Shown: positions 1-11,529, counted from the stretch's first letter. The stretch is 64,000 nucleotides of DNA from Hymenobacter ginkgonis (GCF_009755225.1 NZ_WQKZ01000003.1:930001-994000); one strand, 5' to 3'. Program-made: numbers and translations. Notes: generated by a model not told the origin, from the sequence alone.

Positions 1-617
1 ACCGAGCGCACGGCCCCAGTGTAGGTTTGGTACCAGATGCCGCCGCGCTTGTACACGTGCGATTCCTGCTTGCCGCGGGTCGTTTCGGCGTCCATCGTAT
101 CGGCGATGCGCACCGTGAGGCGATTGACGAGGTGCAGGTGCTCTTCGGGTAGCTCGTACGAAAACGAAGTATACTCACCAAAGTGAATTTCTTCGCCCTC
201 AATAGTTTGCAACAAGTGGCCGTTGAGCCACACCCGCGTTTCATAGCCGCAAGCCCCGAAAGTGAGCTGAAACAGCGAACGCGACTGGGCTTCGGCTACT
301 TCGGGCAAGGTGAATTCGCGCTCGTACCAGGCCACAATGCGGTCTTGCCAGGCGGGGCCGACGGCGGTGTGCGCCTGGGCCATGTGCTCCTCAATCGAGC
401 CCGGCCACTGCGCGGTATAGTCGTATTCCTGGCCCAGGGCCCAATCCTGGGCTAGGCCCACGTCGTCGGGGTCGATGGCGAAGCGCCAAGTGCCATCGAG
501 CAGAAAGTGAGCGCCCGGCCGCAGCACGGCGCGGGGCAGCGAGTTGTCAACTTCTTCGGCGGGGTGGGCTTCGGGGGCGGCCGAAAGGCCGTAGTTAGCG
601 TGCGTGAGGTCGTCCAT
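1..617 (-). CDS. Glycoside hydrolase family 2 protein, N-terminal part (partial at left edge)
   Basis: The minus strand is open from an ATG at 617 to the window edge, giving about 205 residues without a stop. The translation shows the beta-sandwich sugar-binding domain typical of the start of GH2 enzymes (beta-galactosidase, beta-glucuronidase and relatives): the stretch FLLDGTWRF near residue 42, WYEREFTLP near 100, a VWLNGHLL segment near 130 and a KRGGIWYQT segment near the edge. The catalytic TIM barrel would lie outside the window, so the substrate cannot be told. No signal peptide is visible at the N-terminus, which suggests a cytoplasmic enzyme or an upstream start. The family call is seen in sequence; the substrate is unknown. 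Confidence 0.8.
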   Translation of the reverse strand, partial: MDDLTHANYGLSAAPEAHPAEEVDNSLPRAVLRPGAHFLLDGTWRFAIDPDDVGLAQDWALGQEYDYTAQWPGSIEEHMAQAHTAVGPAWQDRIVAWYEREFTLPEVAEAQSRSLFQLTFGACGYETRVWLNGHLLQTIEGEEIHFGEYTSFSYELPEEHLHLVNRLTVRIADTMDAETTRGKQESHVYKRGGIWYQTYTGAVRS

Positions 618-851
618 GGGGGTAAGCTAACGGTAGAACGCGAAAAGCAGTATTACAGAGTGAGAGCAATAGCCGGGCCAACGGGCCAGGAAACGGGCGC
701 AAGTAAAAGCCCATCAGTTGTACGCCGGCCATTTTATAATAGCTGAATGAAATAACAACTACCCGAAGGCTGAGGGTGGGCAAGCTTCGCCACGGGCTAG
801 GCCGAGGCGCTGCCCAGGGGGCAAACTTGGCCGAGCTTTTACCTTTACGCC

Positions 852-2018
852 GTGCTGCCGCCTACCCCCCCTTTGCCCACTTACGACGTTGCCCTAGTGG
901 GCGCGGGGCCGGCGGGCACGGCCTGCGCGCTGGCCCTGCGCGGCAGCGGCCTGCGGGTGGCGCTGCTCGACAAGGCCGCTTTCCCGCGCGATAAAATCTG
1001 TGGCGATGCCATTCCGGGGGCGGCGCTCAAAGCGCTGGCGGCCCTTGACCCCGCGTATCGCGTCGCCCTGGCTGGCTTGCGCCCCCAAAGCCCGGCCCGC
1101 CACAGCCGGCTGGTGGCGCCCAGCGGCCGCAGCCTGTGGCTGCACTGGCAAAAACCTAGCTTCAACAGTCCGCGGCTCGATTTTGATGCGGCGCTGCTTG
1201 GCCTGGTGCGCCACCACACCGATACCGTTATTTTGGAAAACACCAGTCTGCTCGAAGTAACCGCCGGGCCCGATGGTGTGCACCTGCGCACTACGCAGGG
1301 CGAGCTGCGCTGCCGCCTCGTGGTGGGCTGTGACGGGGCTAATTCGGTGGTGCGCCGCCAATTGCTGCCTGGCCCTGCCCAGCCGCAGCCCTGCGTGGGC
1401 GTGCGCGCCTATTTCGAAAATGTGGCCGACGCGCCCGACGACACCACCGAATTTTATTTCAGCCGCGACTACCTAGCCGGTTATTGCTGGGTGTTTCCGG
1501 TGGGCAACGGCCGCTACAACGTAGGCCTGGGGTTGCTTACCGAGCTGATTAGCGCACACAAAATCGACCTGAAAGTGCTGCTGCGCGAGTGGCTCGCTAC
1601 CCACCCCGCGCTGGCCGAGCGCTTTGCCCAGGCCCGGCAGCTGGGCCCCACGCGGGGCTTTGGCCTGCCGCTGGGCGGGGGGGTAGGGGCGGCGCTGCCG
1701 GTGGCGGGTACGGGGTTTTTGCTATGCGGCGACGCGGCGGCGCTCATCGACCCTTTGCAGGGCCACGGCATCGATACGGCCGTGGAAAGCGGCATTCTGG
1801 CCGCCGCCCAGGCCCGGCGCTGCTGCGCGGCTGGGGCGTTTGATGCGGCGTTTATGCAGCCCTACACCGACGCGGTGCAGCAGCAGATTGGCGCCAAGCT
1901 GCTGCTGCACCACCGTCTAATGCGCCTGTTCAGTGCCCGGCCCTGGCTGGTGAATGCCGCCGTGCGCGTGGCCGCCGTGCCGCGCCTGCGCCGCTGGCTG
2001 CAAGGGCTGCTGGGCTAA
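852..2018 (+). CDS. FAD-dependent oxidoreductase of the geranylgeranyl reductase family
   Basis: This is a 388-residue flavoprotein. A Rossmann dinucleotide-binding motif GAGPAG lies at residues 17-22, the family-typical PRDKICGD segment at 45-52, and a second FAD-contacting motif LLCGDAAALIDP begins near 290. Relatives reduce prenyl chains or hydroxylate aromatic or lipid substrates; the exact substrate cannot be read from the sequence. The start is a GTG at 852, only a few bases after a near-consensus -7 box (TACCTTTA at 840-847), so the transcript may be almost leaderless. The gene is followed 29 bases later by the peptidase gene on the same strand. Confidence 0.8.
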   Translation: MLPPTPPLPTYDVALVGAGPAGTACALALRGSGLRVALLDKAAFPRDKICGDAIPGAALKALAALDPAYRVALAGLRPQSPARHSRLVAPSGRSLWLHWQKPSFNSPRLDFDAALLGLVRHHTDTVILENTSLLEVTAGPDGVHLRTTQGELRCRLVVGCDGANSVVRRQLLPGPAQPQPCVGVRAYFENVADAPDDTTEFYFSRDYLAGYCWVFPVGNGRYNVGLGLLTELISAHKIDLKVLLREWLATHPALAERFAQARQLGPTRGFGLPLGGGVGAALPVAGTGFLLCGDAAALIDPLQGHGIDTAVESGILAAAQARRCCAAGAFDAAFMQPYTDAVQQQIGAKLLLHHRLMRLFSARPWLVNAAVRVAAVPRLRRWLQGLLG

Positions 2019-2047
2019 ACAGGGGGTAGGACGCCGCCGGCGTAAAC

Positions 2048-3535
2048 TTGTGGCTTAAACTCGTGCTGCTTATGCGCTTATTTCTTCGCTTTTTGCTGCT
2101 AGTGCTGGTCGAGCTGGCGGCCGTGCTGTTGGTGAATACCCTGCGCTTGCCCAACCACCAGTTGGCGGCCGGGCCGCCGGCCCCCGCGCTGGCCCTACCC
2201 CCCGATTCGGCCACGGCCCACCTGGCGGGGGCTTTGCGCATCGCCACCGTGTCGCGCACGCGCTACGCCGAAACCGATACGGTGCCCTTCGACCAGTTGG
2301 CGGCCTACTTGCAGCGCACGTTCCCGCTGGTGCACCAGCGCCTCAAGCTCCAGGCCGTCAATCACTACGGCCGGCTCTACGAGTGGCCCGGTACCGACGC
2401 CGGCCGCAAGCCGCTGCTGCTGCTGGCCCACCAAGACGTGGTGCCCGTGCTGCCCGGCACCGAAGGCCAGTGGGTGCGCCCACCCTTTGCGGGCCAGCAG
2501 GCGGGCGGCTACCTCTACGGCCGCGGCGCACTCGATGACAAACTCAACCTCATCGGCCAACTCGAAGCCGTGGAATACCTGCTGCGCACTGGCTACCAGC
2601 CCCGCCGCACGGTGCTGCTGGCTTTTGGCCACGACGAAGAAACCCAGGGCCTGCGCGGGGCCGCTGCCCTGGCCGCGCTGCTCCGTACGCAGCACCCGCA
2701 GCTGGAAATGGTACTCGATGAAGGCGGCTTGGTTAAGGCCGACGGGGTGGCCGGCCTCACCCAGCCTGTGGCGTTGGTGGGCGTCAGCGAAAAGGGGTAT
2801 CTGAGCCTCGAATTGTCGGCTACCGGGCAGGGTGGGCACTCCTCCATGCCGCCGGCGCTCACGAGTGTGGGCCGTGTGGCTGCCGCTGTAGCGCGGCTCG
2901 AAGCCCAGCCTTTTCCGGCGCGCCTCGATGGCGGCGTGAGCGGCCTGCTGGCTTACCTGGCGCCAGCCGTACCGTTTGGCAAGCGCCTGGTATTTGCCAA
3001 CCAATGGCTGTTTGGGGCGCTTATCAAGAAGTCGTTGGCCGCGACTCCCTCCGGCAACGCCGCCCTGCGCACCACCACGGCGCCCACCATTATGCGGGGT
3101 GGCGACAAAGACAACGTGCTGCCCATCGAAGCCACGGCCACCGTCAATTTTCGCCTACTGCCCGGCGACTCGGTCGCGGCCGTAATGAAGCAGGTAACCC
3201 AGGTTATTGACGACCCGCAAATCCGGGTGAAAATCCTCGGTGAAGGCCGCAACGCCTCGCCCGTTTCGGGCACCGACAACGCGGCTTTTCGGGCGTTGCA
3301 GCGCACCATCGGCAGCGTGTTTCCGCAGGCGCTGGTGGCGCCCTACGTGGTGGTGGGCGCCACCGATGCCCGCGCCTACGCCGCGCTTTGCCCCCAGGCC
3401 ACCTACCGCTTCACGCCGGTGCTGATGGACCAGGCCGCCATCGAGAGCCTACACGGCACCAACGAGCGCCTGCGCCCCGCCGCTTACCAGCAGCTGATTC
3501 GGTTTTACGCCGCGCTTATTCAAAATATGCCGTAG
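2048..3535 (+). CDS. M20-family metallopeptidase, membrane-anchored (carboxypeptidase S type)
   Basis: This 495-residue protein has an N-terminal hydrophobic segment (about residues 9-30) acting as a membrane anchor or uncleaved signal. The M20 zinc-peptidase signature follows: AHQD at 127-130, GRGALDDK at 158-165 supplying the metal-bridging Asp, and HDEE at 195-198 supplying the general base and metal ligand. A dimerisation insert with a GGHSSMPP segment is present in the middle. The length matches Gly-Xaa carboxypeptidase/CPS1-like members rather than small aminoacylases. Translation may start at TTG 2048 or, more plausibly, at ATG 2072, eight codons later. It is probably co-transcribed with the upstream flavoprotein gene. 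Confidence 0.85.
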   Translation: MWLKLVLLMRLFLRFLLLVLVELAAVLLVNTLRLPNHQLAAGPPAPALALPPDSATAHLAGALRIATVSRTRYAETDTVPFDQLAAYLQRTFPLVHQRLKLQAVNHYGRLYEWPGTDAGRKPLLLLAHQDVVPVLPGTEGQWVRPPFAGQQAGGYLYGRGALDDKLNLIGQLEAVEYLLRTGYQPRRTVLLAFGHDEETQGLRGAAALAALLRTQHPQLEMVLDEGGLVKADGVAGLTQPVALVGVSEKGYLSLELSATGQGGHSSMPPALTSVGRVAAAVARLEAQPFPARLDGGVSGLLAYLAPAVPFGKRLVFANQWLFGALIKKSLAATPSGNAALRTTTAPTIMRGGDKDNVLPIEATATVNFRLLPGDSVAAVMKQVTQVIDDPQIRVKILGEGRNASPVSGTDNAAFRALQRTIGSVFPQALVAPYVVVGATDARAYAALCPQATYRFTPVLMDQAAIESLHGTNERLRPAAYQQLIRFYAALIQNMP

Positions 3536-3640
3536 CGCGCCCGGGGTAATGGGTTAATTTGCGCTGGGTCGCCGGCCCTGCCCTGGCCAAACATCTCCTA
3601 CCCCCCGTTTGTCGTACCAATTCGCATACCTCGTATTCCG

Positions 3641-4144
3641 ATGTCTTTCACCTCTGCCCAACCCATCGACCTGCTCTACGATGCTGCCCGCCGCGGCGAT
3701 GTGGCCGAAATTCAGCAGCTCATCCAAGACCCCCAGGTGGATATCAACGCCCAAAACGGCAAGGGCCACTCGGCCCTTATCCTGGCTACCTACGACGACC
3801 ACCTCGAAGCCGCTCGCGTGCTTATCGACGCCGGCGCCGACCTCAACCTGCAAGATGCCAGCGGCAACTCGGCCCTGATGGGCGTGTGCTTCAAAGGCTA
3901 CGCCGACATCGCCCGGCTGCTCATCGAGCGCGGCGCCGACCTCAACCTTACCAATGGCAACGGCGGCACGGCCCTCATGTTTGCTACCCTCTTCGGGCGC
4001 AACGAGTTGGTCAGAATCATGCTCGAAGCCGGCGCCGACACCACCGCCAAAGACGTGCGCGGCCTCACTGCCCTGCACCTCGCCGGCCAGCAAGGCAACG
4101 AAGAAGCCTGGAAACTACTCGGCGGCGCCGAGATTGAGGACTGA
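3641..4144 (+). CDS. Ankyrin-repeat protein
   Basis: This 167-residue protein is built almost entirely of ankyrin repeats. Four units of about 33 residues can be seen with the hallmarks GxSALILA, A.VLIDAGAD, LLIERGAD and ML.EAGAD. Ankyrin repeats mediate protein-protein contacts; no enzymatic domain or signal peptide is visible, so a cytoplasmic adaptor is likely. The partner is unknown. It is convergent with the SDR gene and ends at a strong hairpin terminator. Confidence 0.85.
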   Translation: MSFTSAQPIDLLYDAARRGDVAEIQQLIQDPQVDINAQNGKGHSALILATYDDHLEAARVLIDAGADLNLQDASGNSALMGVCFKGYADIARLLIERGADLNLTNGNGGTALMFATLFGRNELVRIMLEAGADTTAKDVRGLTALHLAGQQGNEEAWKLLGGAEIED

Positions 4145-4157
4145 TAATCAGCTATAA

Positions 4158-4206
4158 GCAAAAAGAACGTCCTGCTTCGACAAGCGCAGCAGGACGTTCT
4201 TTTTGC
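4158..4206. terminator. Bidirectional hairpin terminator
   Basis: A perfect 18-bp inverted repeat (4158-4175 and 4189-4206, ending in TTCTTTTT on one strand and the same on the other) lies between the convergent ankyrin and SDR genes. It has A/T tracts on both sides, as expected of an intrinsic terminator that works in both directions. Confidence 0.85.
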
Positions 4207-4226
4207 TTCGCAACAATGAGCGTGCG

Positions 4227-5015
4227 CTAAATCTGGCGCAGCAGCCCGCCATCGGCGCGCACCGAAGCGCCGGTAGTAGCGGCCGCCAGCGGGCTCACCA
4301 AGTAGGCGGCCGTATTGGCGATTTCGTCTACCGTGATGAAGCGCTGGAGCAACGAAGAGGGCCGGGCATCGCGGAAAAACTCGTGCTCGGCCTCCTCGCG
4401 GGTTTTGCCTTCGCCGGCCAGTTTTTTCAAGAATTCCTCTACTCCCTCCGAGGCAGTGGGGCCGGGCAGCAGCGAATTAACGGTTACCTCCGTGCCTTTG
4501 GTGAGTTCGGCCAGGCCGCGCGCCACGGCTAGCTGGGCCGTTTTGGTCATGCCGTAGTGTATCATCTCGCTCGGCGTCATAATAGCCGACTCGCTCGAAA
4601 TGAATAAGATGCGGCCCCAGCCCTGCTGCAGCAGCAGCGGGAAGTATTGCCGCGCCAGCCGCACGCCGCTCAGCACGTTCACCTCAAAGAAGCGCAGCCA
4701 TTCGGCATCGGTTATTTCGACAAACGGCTTGGGCTCGAAAATACCGATGTTGTTGATGAGAATGTCCACCGTGGGCACCTGCTTCAGCAGGTTGTCTACC
4801 TGGTCGGCTTTTTCAAAATCGACGGCTACCCCGCTGACTTGCGCGCCCGGCGTCTGGGCCAGGATGGCTTTTTTGGCTTCCGCGATGCGTCCGTCGGTGC
4901 GCCCAGTGAGGATAACGGCGGCGCCCTCGGCAGCCAGGCGCTGCGCAATAGCCAGGCCGATGCCGCCCGTCGAGCCCGTAATGAGCGCCGTTTTAGAAGT
5001 GAGTTGTAGGTCCAT
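4227..5015 (-). CDS. Short-chain dehydrogenase/reductase (classical SDR)
   Basis: This 262-residue SDR has the cofactor motif TGSTGGIG at 13-20, the NNIG structural motif near 88-91 and the catalytic Ser near 140 with Tyr154 and Lys158 (YGMTK). The arrangement is that of classical NAD(P)-dependent dehydrogenases. The substrate is not deducible. The ATG at 5015 gives the normal SDR N-terminus beginning just before the first beta strand. It stands alone between a shared terminator and the DUF1304 gene on the same strand. Confidence 0.88.
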   Translation of the reverse strand: MDLQLTSKTALITGSTGGIGLAIAQRLAAEGAAVILTGRTDGRIAEAKKAILAQTPGAQVSGVAVDFEKADQVDNLLKQVPTVDILINNIGIFEPKPFVEITDAEWLRFFEVNVLSGVRLARQYFPLLLQQGWGRILFISSESAIMTPSEMIHYGMTKTAQLAVARGLAELTKGTEVTVNSLLPGPTASEGVEEFLKKLAGEGKTREEAEHEFFRDARPSSLLQRFITVDEIANTAAYLVSPLAAATTGASVRADGGLLRQI

Positions 5016-5068
5016 GAGAAGGGAAAAAATAGCGTAGCTTCTTTAACACCTACCCCCCTCTTTTTGAT

Positions 5069-5431
5069 TTAGGCTAGCCACAGTGCCCCCAGGGCCAGCA
5101 GCGCCGGCAGCGTTTGCACCAGCAAGATGCGCCTACCCGCCGTAGCCGCGCCATACAGGCCTGCCACCGCTACGCAGCCCAGAAAAAAGCTGCCCACGTA
5201 GCGGTGCCAGGCCGGCTCGGCTATGAGCAGCGCCCAACCCAAGCCCGCCGCCAAAAAGCCATTATACAAGCCTTGGTTGCCAGCCAGCGTCTTGGTCGGT
5301 TCAAAGAGCGCGGCCGGTAAGGTCCTAAACACCTTCGGCCCCCGCGTGGTCCAGGCAAACATCTCCAGCCACACGATATACCCGTGGATAAGGGCCACTA
5401 GCCCAATGAGTATTTGACTGAGCAGGTGCAT
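5069..5431 (-). CDS. DUF1304 family small membrane protein
   Basis: This 120-residue protein has four predicted transmembrane helices. It shows the conserved features of DUF1304 proteins: an early Glu-Met-Phe-x-Trp motif (LEMFAWTT near 23-30), a GNQGLYNGFLA motif near 52-62 and the repeated glycine-rich helices. Members are small integral inner-membrane proteins of unknown function. It lies 53 bases upstream of the SDR gene on the same strand and may be co-transcribed with it. Confidence 0.8.
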   Translation of the reverse strand: MHLLSQILIGLVALIHGYIVWLEMFAWTTRGPKVFRTLPAALFEPTKTLAGNQGLYNGFLAAGLGWALLIAEPAWHRYVGSFFLGCVAVAGLYGAATAGRRILLVQTLPALLALGALWLA

Positions 5432-5490
5432 AATAGGAGGGGGGGGTAGGGGGTGAAAACACCCAGAGAAAATACGCCAAAAAGTAGAAA

Positions 5491-5511
5491 GGCCCGCCGG
5501 TGGGGCGGGCC
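5491..5511 (-). terminator. Hairpin terminator after the GerW-like gene
   Basis: An 8-bp GC stem (5491-5498 with 5504-5511) is followed on the minus strand by a T-rich run. It lies about 70 bases past the stop of the minus-strand GerW-like gene. Confidence 0.65.
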
Positions 5512-5579
5512 AGTTCTTAATTTGCTACGCTCATTCAGGCACGAAGCAGCACAGCGGAATGGGTGCGCTTGTAAGGCGC

Positions 5580-5969
5580 CTAACTATAATTAGCCCCGCG
5601 CTTGCCGAGCAGCCGAGGCACGCTTTGCAGCAAGAGCCAGGCGATAGCGCCGCTTACCGCCACCAGCGGCACCACCGACGACCGGATGGGCCGAAAGCGG
5701 CTGCGCCCCTGTCGTAGCTCGATGTAGCCTATCGGGGTGAGCGCCACGCCGGCCCCGGCGCCAGCGCCCGAGCCGGCTTTTTCGTTGGTTTCGGTACCGC
5801 TACCCCCGCCACCGCCGAAGCCGTAGTAGGCGCGCGCTACCGGAATAACCGTGACGCCGTCGCGCTCAACGGGCTGGCCGTAGATAGTCTGGGTCGAGGT
5901 GCTAAGCTGCTGGCCCAGGCGTTCGAGGAGGGAAAGCACCGGTTCAGTGGCAGAAGTGAGCGTCGTCAT
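5580..5969 (-). CDS. GerW/YtfJ family protein
   Basis: This 129-residue protein has the organisation of the GerW (YtfJ) sporulation-protein family: a short helical N-terminus, a strand containing the GQPVERDGVTVIPVARA segment (near 31-47), a glycine-rich YGFGGGGGSG stretch near 49-58, and a second conserved block IGYIELRQG. A hydrophobic helix lies near residues 103-117. The family is named from Bacillus but is also widespread in bacteria that do not form spores, where its role is unknown. The homology is by eye and fairly convincing; the function is not known. Confidence 0.72.
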   Translation of the reverse strand: MTTLTSATEPVLSLLERLGQQLSTSTQTIYGQPVERDGVTVIPVARAYYGFGGGGGSGTETNEKAGSGAGAGAGVALTPIGYIELRQGRSRFRPIRSSVVPLVAVSGAIAWLLLQSVPRLLGKRGANYS

Positions 5970-6040
5970 AACAAAAACGGAAAAAGTAGTGAGGTATTAC
6001 CCGCAAATACCGTCCCGGCAAGTACGGGGCGGCCCTTAAA

Positions 6041-6080
6041 AATAGGGGGTAGGGCCGACTAATAGGGGGTAGGGCTGACT
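6041..6080. repeat. Tandem 20-bp duplication containing the GGGGGTAG motif
   Basis: Two adjacent 20-base units (6041-6060 and 6061-6080) differ at one position. Each contains the octamer GGGGGTAG that is scattered throughout the chromosomal part. They lie just downstream of the stop codon of the mutase large subunit. Confidence 0.85.
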
Positions 6081-6103
6081 AAAAGAAGGGCCTAAGTGCT
6101 CCG

Positions 6104-8218
<2,115 letters not shown>

Positions 8219-8290
8219 AGAGCAGCGAATAAGTCTTATACAGCAGTGAGCAATTACGGTCCTTGTTATAAGGCAAAGACAAAGCAGGTT

Positions 8291-10096
8291 TTATCGCCCT
8301 TGCAGCCGGGCCAGCACCTCCTCGGTTCTGTGGCCTTCAACTACAAATTCCTTAAACCCAAATACCCGCACGGCTTCCAGCAAGGTGGCCAGGTCGGAGG
8401 TAATGAGGGAAGGAATGTCGAATACATGGTCTGTGGGCACCTGCTGCACCACCCGCGCCAAGTGGTCAAATTGCTCGGGGGTCGCGTACATGAGGGTTGC
8501 TTCCTCGGGTTTCGAAAAGAGGACCGAATAAGCGTCGGGTGCCACGGCGGGCGCGGGCACTTCGTCGGCGCGCTGGCTGGGGTGCAGCAAGTGCCAGAAG
8601 GCATCGGCAATGTCTTCATTCACGCGGGCATTGCCGAGCAGCACCAGCGTAGCCTGCTTGTCTTGGTTGGCGCGGCGCTCGAAGTGCAAGGCCGTGGCCA
8701 GGCGCAGCACCTCGCTGGGGTAAGTGGCGCGGGTGGTATCGAAGTCACGCGAGCGCAACAGTTGCTTGGGCTGAAAGTCGAATTTCTCGTGTGGGTTCTG
8801 GAAGCGGTTGGTGCCTACCACCACATCCTGGCCAGTGGCAATGCGCTTAAACTTCTCTAAGCCCGCCTGGCTGATGGCCTCTAGGGCGCGCGCGCGGGCC
8901 CCGAGCATGCCACCCTGCGCCTCCAGCGCCTGAAACTCGGCCCAGGCAGCGCGGGCCAGCTCATCGGTCAGCGTTTCGATAAAATAAGAGCCCGCAGCTG
9001 GGTCGGCCACCCAGTCGAGGTGCGCTTCTTGGCTAAGCATGAGGGGTAGGTTGCGCGCCAGGCGGGCACTGAACTCGTTGGCCGCCTGGTACAGGCAATC
9101 AAATGCCGCCACCTGAATAGAATCGGCCCCACCGAGCACGGCGCTCATCGCCTCGGTGGTGTGGCGCAGCAGGTTGGTGTGGGGGTCGAGGGTAGTCTGC
9201 GTCCAGGTCGAGGTAGTGGTGTGGATGGGCAGCGCCACCGCGCCCTGGGGGGGTAGGCCGTAGGCCTGCAGCAGCGTGGCCCACAGCCGGCGCGCCGCCC
9301 GCAGCCGGGCCATTTCGGGGAAATAGCTGGGCCCAATGGCAAAATCAAGGTGCAGCGCCTGTGCTACGTCGACCAGCGAAAGCCCGGCCGCTTCGTCGGG
9401 CAGCTCCGCCAGCATCGCAGCCGCCGTGCTTAGGCTGAAAGCCAGTTGCTGGGTAAGCGTGGCCCCGCGGTTGCCAAAATACGTGCCGTTCACGGCCAGC
9501 GACGAGAAGTCGGGCCAGCCTTGGGCCAGCAGCAAGCAGCGCCGCAGCGTAGCCCGAAACGGCAGCAGCTCGGCTCCCTCAGGCACGGTAGTAGGCATAA
9601 AGCGCAGAAAGCCCCGCAGGGGCTGGCCCGCATTGGCGGCGTGCAAGCGCTCTAGCAACTGGTCGGGGTGCTGGGGCACGCTGTAGCCCAGCCAGGTAGT
9701 GGCCAGCGGCAGGCGCGCCGCCAGCTCGGCCGCGGCAAAGGGGGTAGGGTCGCCGCTGAAAACGAAGTGCAGGCCATCGGCCCCGCGGGCCAGCGCATCG
9801 GCGCCCTGCTCTATTTGAAGGCGGCCATCGGTGCCGGTGGGCACTGTCAGTGCCACCACGTTGCGGCACGGGGCGGGGCGGGGGGGTAGGGGCGCTGGCG
9901 CGCCACCTAGCTCGGTGAGAGCTTCGCGGTGGTAAAAGGGCTCGGCCACCAGGCCGTCGGGCAGCGTCCAGCGCAGGCTGGCCGGGTCGGTGCCTTTGAG
10001 TTCGCGGGCCAGCTGGGCCTGCCACTGGGCCGTGGTGACGGGCGCAAACTCAGGAAACGAAACCGGCGGAGTGGGAAGCGGGGAAGAAGCAGCCAT
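8291..10096 (-). CDS. mutA: Methylmalonyl-CoA mutase small subunit
   Basis: This 601-residue protein is homologous to the mutase large subunit across the TIM barrel (for example ADPAAGSYFIETLTDELA, parallel to [14 protein letters not shown] in the partner). Its C-terminal domain lacks the cobalamin-ligating DxHxxG motif, as expected of the non-catalytic subunit of the heterodimer. It lies immediately upstream of mutB on the same strand, with 72 bases between them. The ATG at 10096 gives a start matching the usual PEFAPVTTAQWQA opening. Confidence 0.92.
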   Translation of the reverse strand: MAASSPLPTPPVSFPEFAPVTTAQWQAQLARELKGTDPASLRWTLPDGLVAEPFYHREALTELGGAPAPLPPRPAPCRNVVALTVPTGTDGRLQIEQGADALARGADGLHFVFSGDPTPFAAAELAARLPLATTWLGYSVPQHPDQLLERLHAANAGQPLRGFLRFMPTTVPEGAELLPFRATLRRCLLLAQGWPDFSSLAVNGTYFGNRGATLTQQLAFSLSTAAAMLAELPDEAAGLSLVDVAQALHLDFAIGPSYFPEMARLRAARRLWATLLQAYGLPPQGAVALPIHTTTSTWTQTTLDPHTNLLRHTTEAMSAVLGGADSIQVAAFDCLYQAANEFSARLARNLPLMLSQEAHLDWVADPAAGSYFIETLTDELARAAWAEFQALEAQGGMLGARARALEAISQAGLEKFKRIATGQDVVVGTNRFQNPHEKFDFQPKQLLRSRDFDTTRATYPSEVLRLATALHFERRANQDKQATLVLLGNARVNEDIADAFWHLLHPSQRADEVPAPAVAPDAYSVLFSKPEEATLMYATPEQFDHLARVVQQVPTDHVFDIPSLITSDLATLLEAVRVFGFKEFVVEGHRTEEVLARLQGR

Positions 10097-10200
10097 ACAG
10101 TAGTCAGCAAACGCGGGAATGGCACAGCCAGCCCAAATACGCCGAAAGATACCGTGCCAGCTGCATACGCTGCCTGCACCACCAGGTAAGGGTAGGGCTC

Positions 10201-10208
10201 TACCTTTG
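10201..10208 (+). promoter_or_regulatory. -7 promoter box (TACCTTTG)
   Basis: This is an exact match to the Bacteroidota -7 consensus TAnnTTTG, placed 34 bases before the GTG start of the beta-barrel gene. No convincing TTG element is visible 19-21 bases upstream, so the call rests on the -7 box and its position. Confidence 0.55.
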
Positions 10209-10242
10209 CCAGCCTTTGCCTAATCCCATTGTTTAAAATTGA

Positions 10243-11529
10243 GTGAAGAAAAATTACTTTGCCGCCGCATTTTTACTTGCAGCAACCCTTAGCAGCACCG
10301 CCGCACGGGCCCAAGCCGATTTTCGGCCCGGCTACATTATGCGCCCCGCCGGCGACACAGTGCGCGGGGATATAGACTACCGCGGCGCCCACCGTGGGGG
10401 GCAGCAGTGCTTGTTTCGGCCCGCCGCTGGCGCGACAGCTACCTGGCTGCCTGCACAGCTGCGGGGGTACGGCCTGGCTAGTGGCGAGCACTTCATCAGC
10501 CAGCTAACGCCTATGCCGGCGGTCGCCCCAGTGGCTGCCGCCCCGCGTCAACTGTTTTTAGAAGTTCTGGCCGACGGGCCCGCCTCGCTGCTACTCTGGC
10601 GCGATGAAACAGGCCAGGAGCACTTTTACGTACAAAAAATGGGTGCCCCGCTACCCACGGAGTTGGTGCAGGTGCGCCAGCGAGTACTAGAAGGTAATAT
10701 CAGCCGCGAGCAAGTGTTGCCAGTCTTCCGCGGCACTCTCACCGAGCAGTTTGCCGACTGCCCCGCCGTATTGCTGAGCATGAGCAAAACCGAGTATAAG
10801 GCCAGTGCGCTAGTGGCAGCCGTGGAGCGTTATAACGCCTGCCGCGAGCCCAACCGACTCGCCAAAGTACATCAATCGCGCACAGCAACGGACCTGGAAA
10901 TAGTGGTGGGTGGTCAGGCCAGCCGCACAATGTTTACTACCCCCACGGCCGATGCTACCCTCCCAGCGGGCCTAGCCCCAGAGGTTGGCGTGGCCCTGCA
11001 GCTAGGTCGCCGGGTGCTTCGGCAAAAGCTGGCGGTGCGCGCCGAGCTGCATTACGCGCGGCAAGTAGCCGAGGGCAGCTACCAGCAGCAGGAATACCAG
11101 CCTGGCGGCGGCCTCACTATTACGCAGCACTACGACCTGCGCTTTACTACCGCTTACCTGCGGGTGCCGGTGCTGATACGCTACACTATGCCCGGCAAAA
11201 AACTGCGGCCCTTTGTAGAAGTGGGCGGCAGTTTTAACTACGCTATCACTATCGACCCCCAGGTACGCTCCACCGCTAGCAACGGCACTAGCACCGATTG
11301 GTATACCTTGTTCAGCAACCAACAATTTCTGGCCAATTCATTCCGCAACTACGAATTCGGGCTACTGGCGGGGGTAGGACTGCAACTGCCCGCCGGCTTA
11401 GCCGGGCATACCATCTCCCTGCTGGGCCGCGCCGAGCGCAGCGACGGCTTTATGCGGGTCGTTTCCTACAGCACGCCGGTAGTGCGTGGCAGCGTGTTGG
11501 TCAGCTTCGATTTAACGAAAGCGCGCTAG
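10243..11529 (+). CDS. Outer-membrane beta-barrel protein
   Basis: This 428-residue protein has a clear Sec signal peptide (MKKN then a hydrophobic core, cleavage after ARAQA near residue 26). The C-terminal half shows alternating beta strands with aromatic girdles (AVRAELHYARQVAEG, LRVPVLIRYTMP, RPFVEVGGSFNYAI) like the PorT/OmpW-type barrels annotated as outer-membrane beta-barrel proteins in Bacteroidota. The N-terminal 200 residues are a periplasmic or surface domain of unknown type. The start is a GTG at 10243, chosen because it gives the signal peptide. Confidence 0.75.
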   Translation: MKKNYFAAAFLLAATLSSTAARAQADFRPGYIMRPAGDTVRGDIDYRGAHRGGQQCLFRPAAGATATWLPAQLRGYGLASGEHFISQLTPMPAVAPVAAAPRQLFLEVLADGPASLLLWRDETGQEHFYVQKMGAPLPTELVQVRQRVLEGNISREQVLPVFRGTLTEQFADCPAVLLSMSKTEYKASALVAAVERYNACREPNRLAKVHQSRTATDLEIVVGGQASRTMFTTPTADATLPAGLAPEVGVALQLGRRVLRQKLAVRAELHYARQVAEGSYQQQEYQPGGGLTITQHYDLRFTTAYLRVPVLIRYTMPGKKLRPFVEVGGSFNYAITIDPQVRSTASNGTSTDWYTLFSNQQFLANSFRNYEFGLLAGVGLQLPAGLAGHTISLLGRAERSDGFMRVVSYSTPVVRGSVLVSFDLTKAR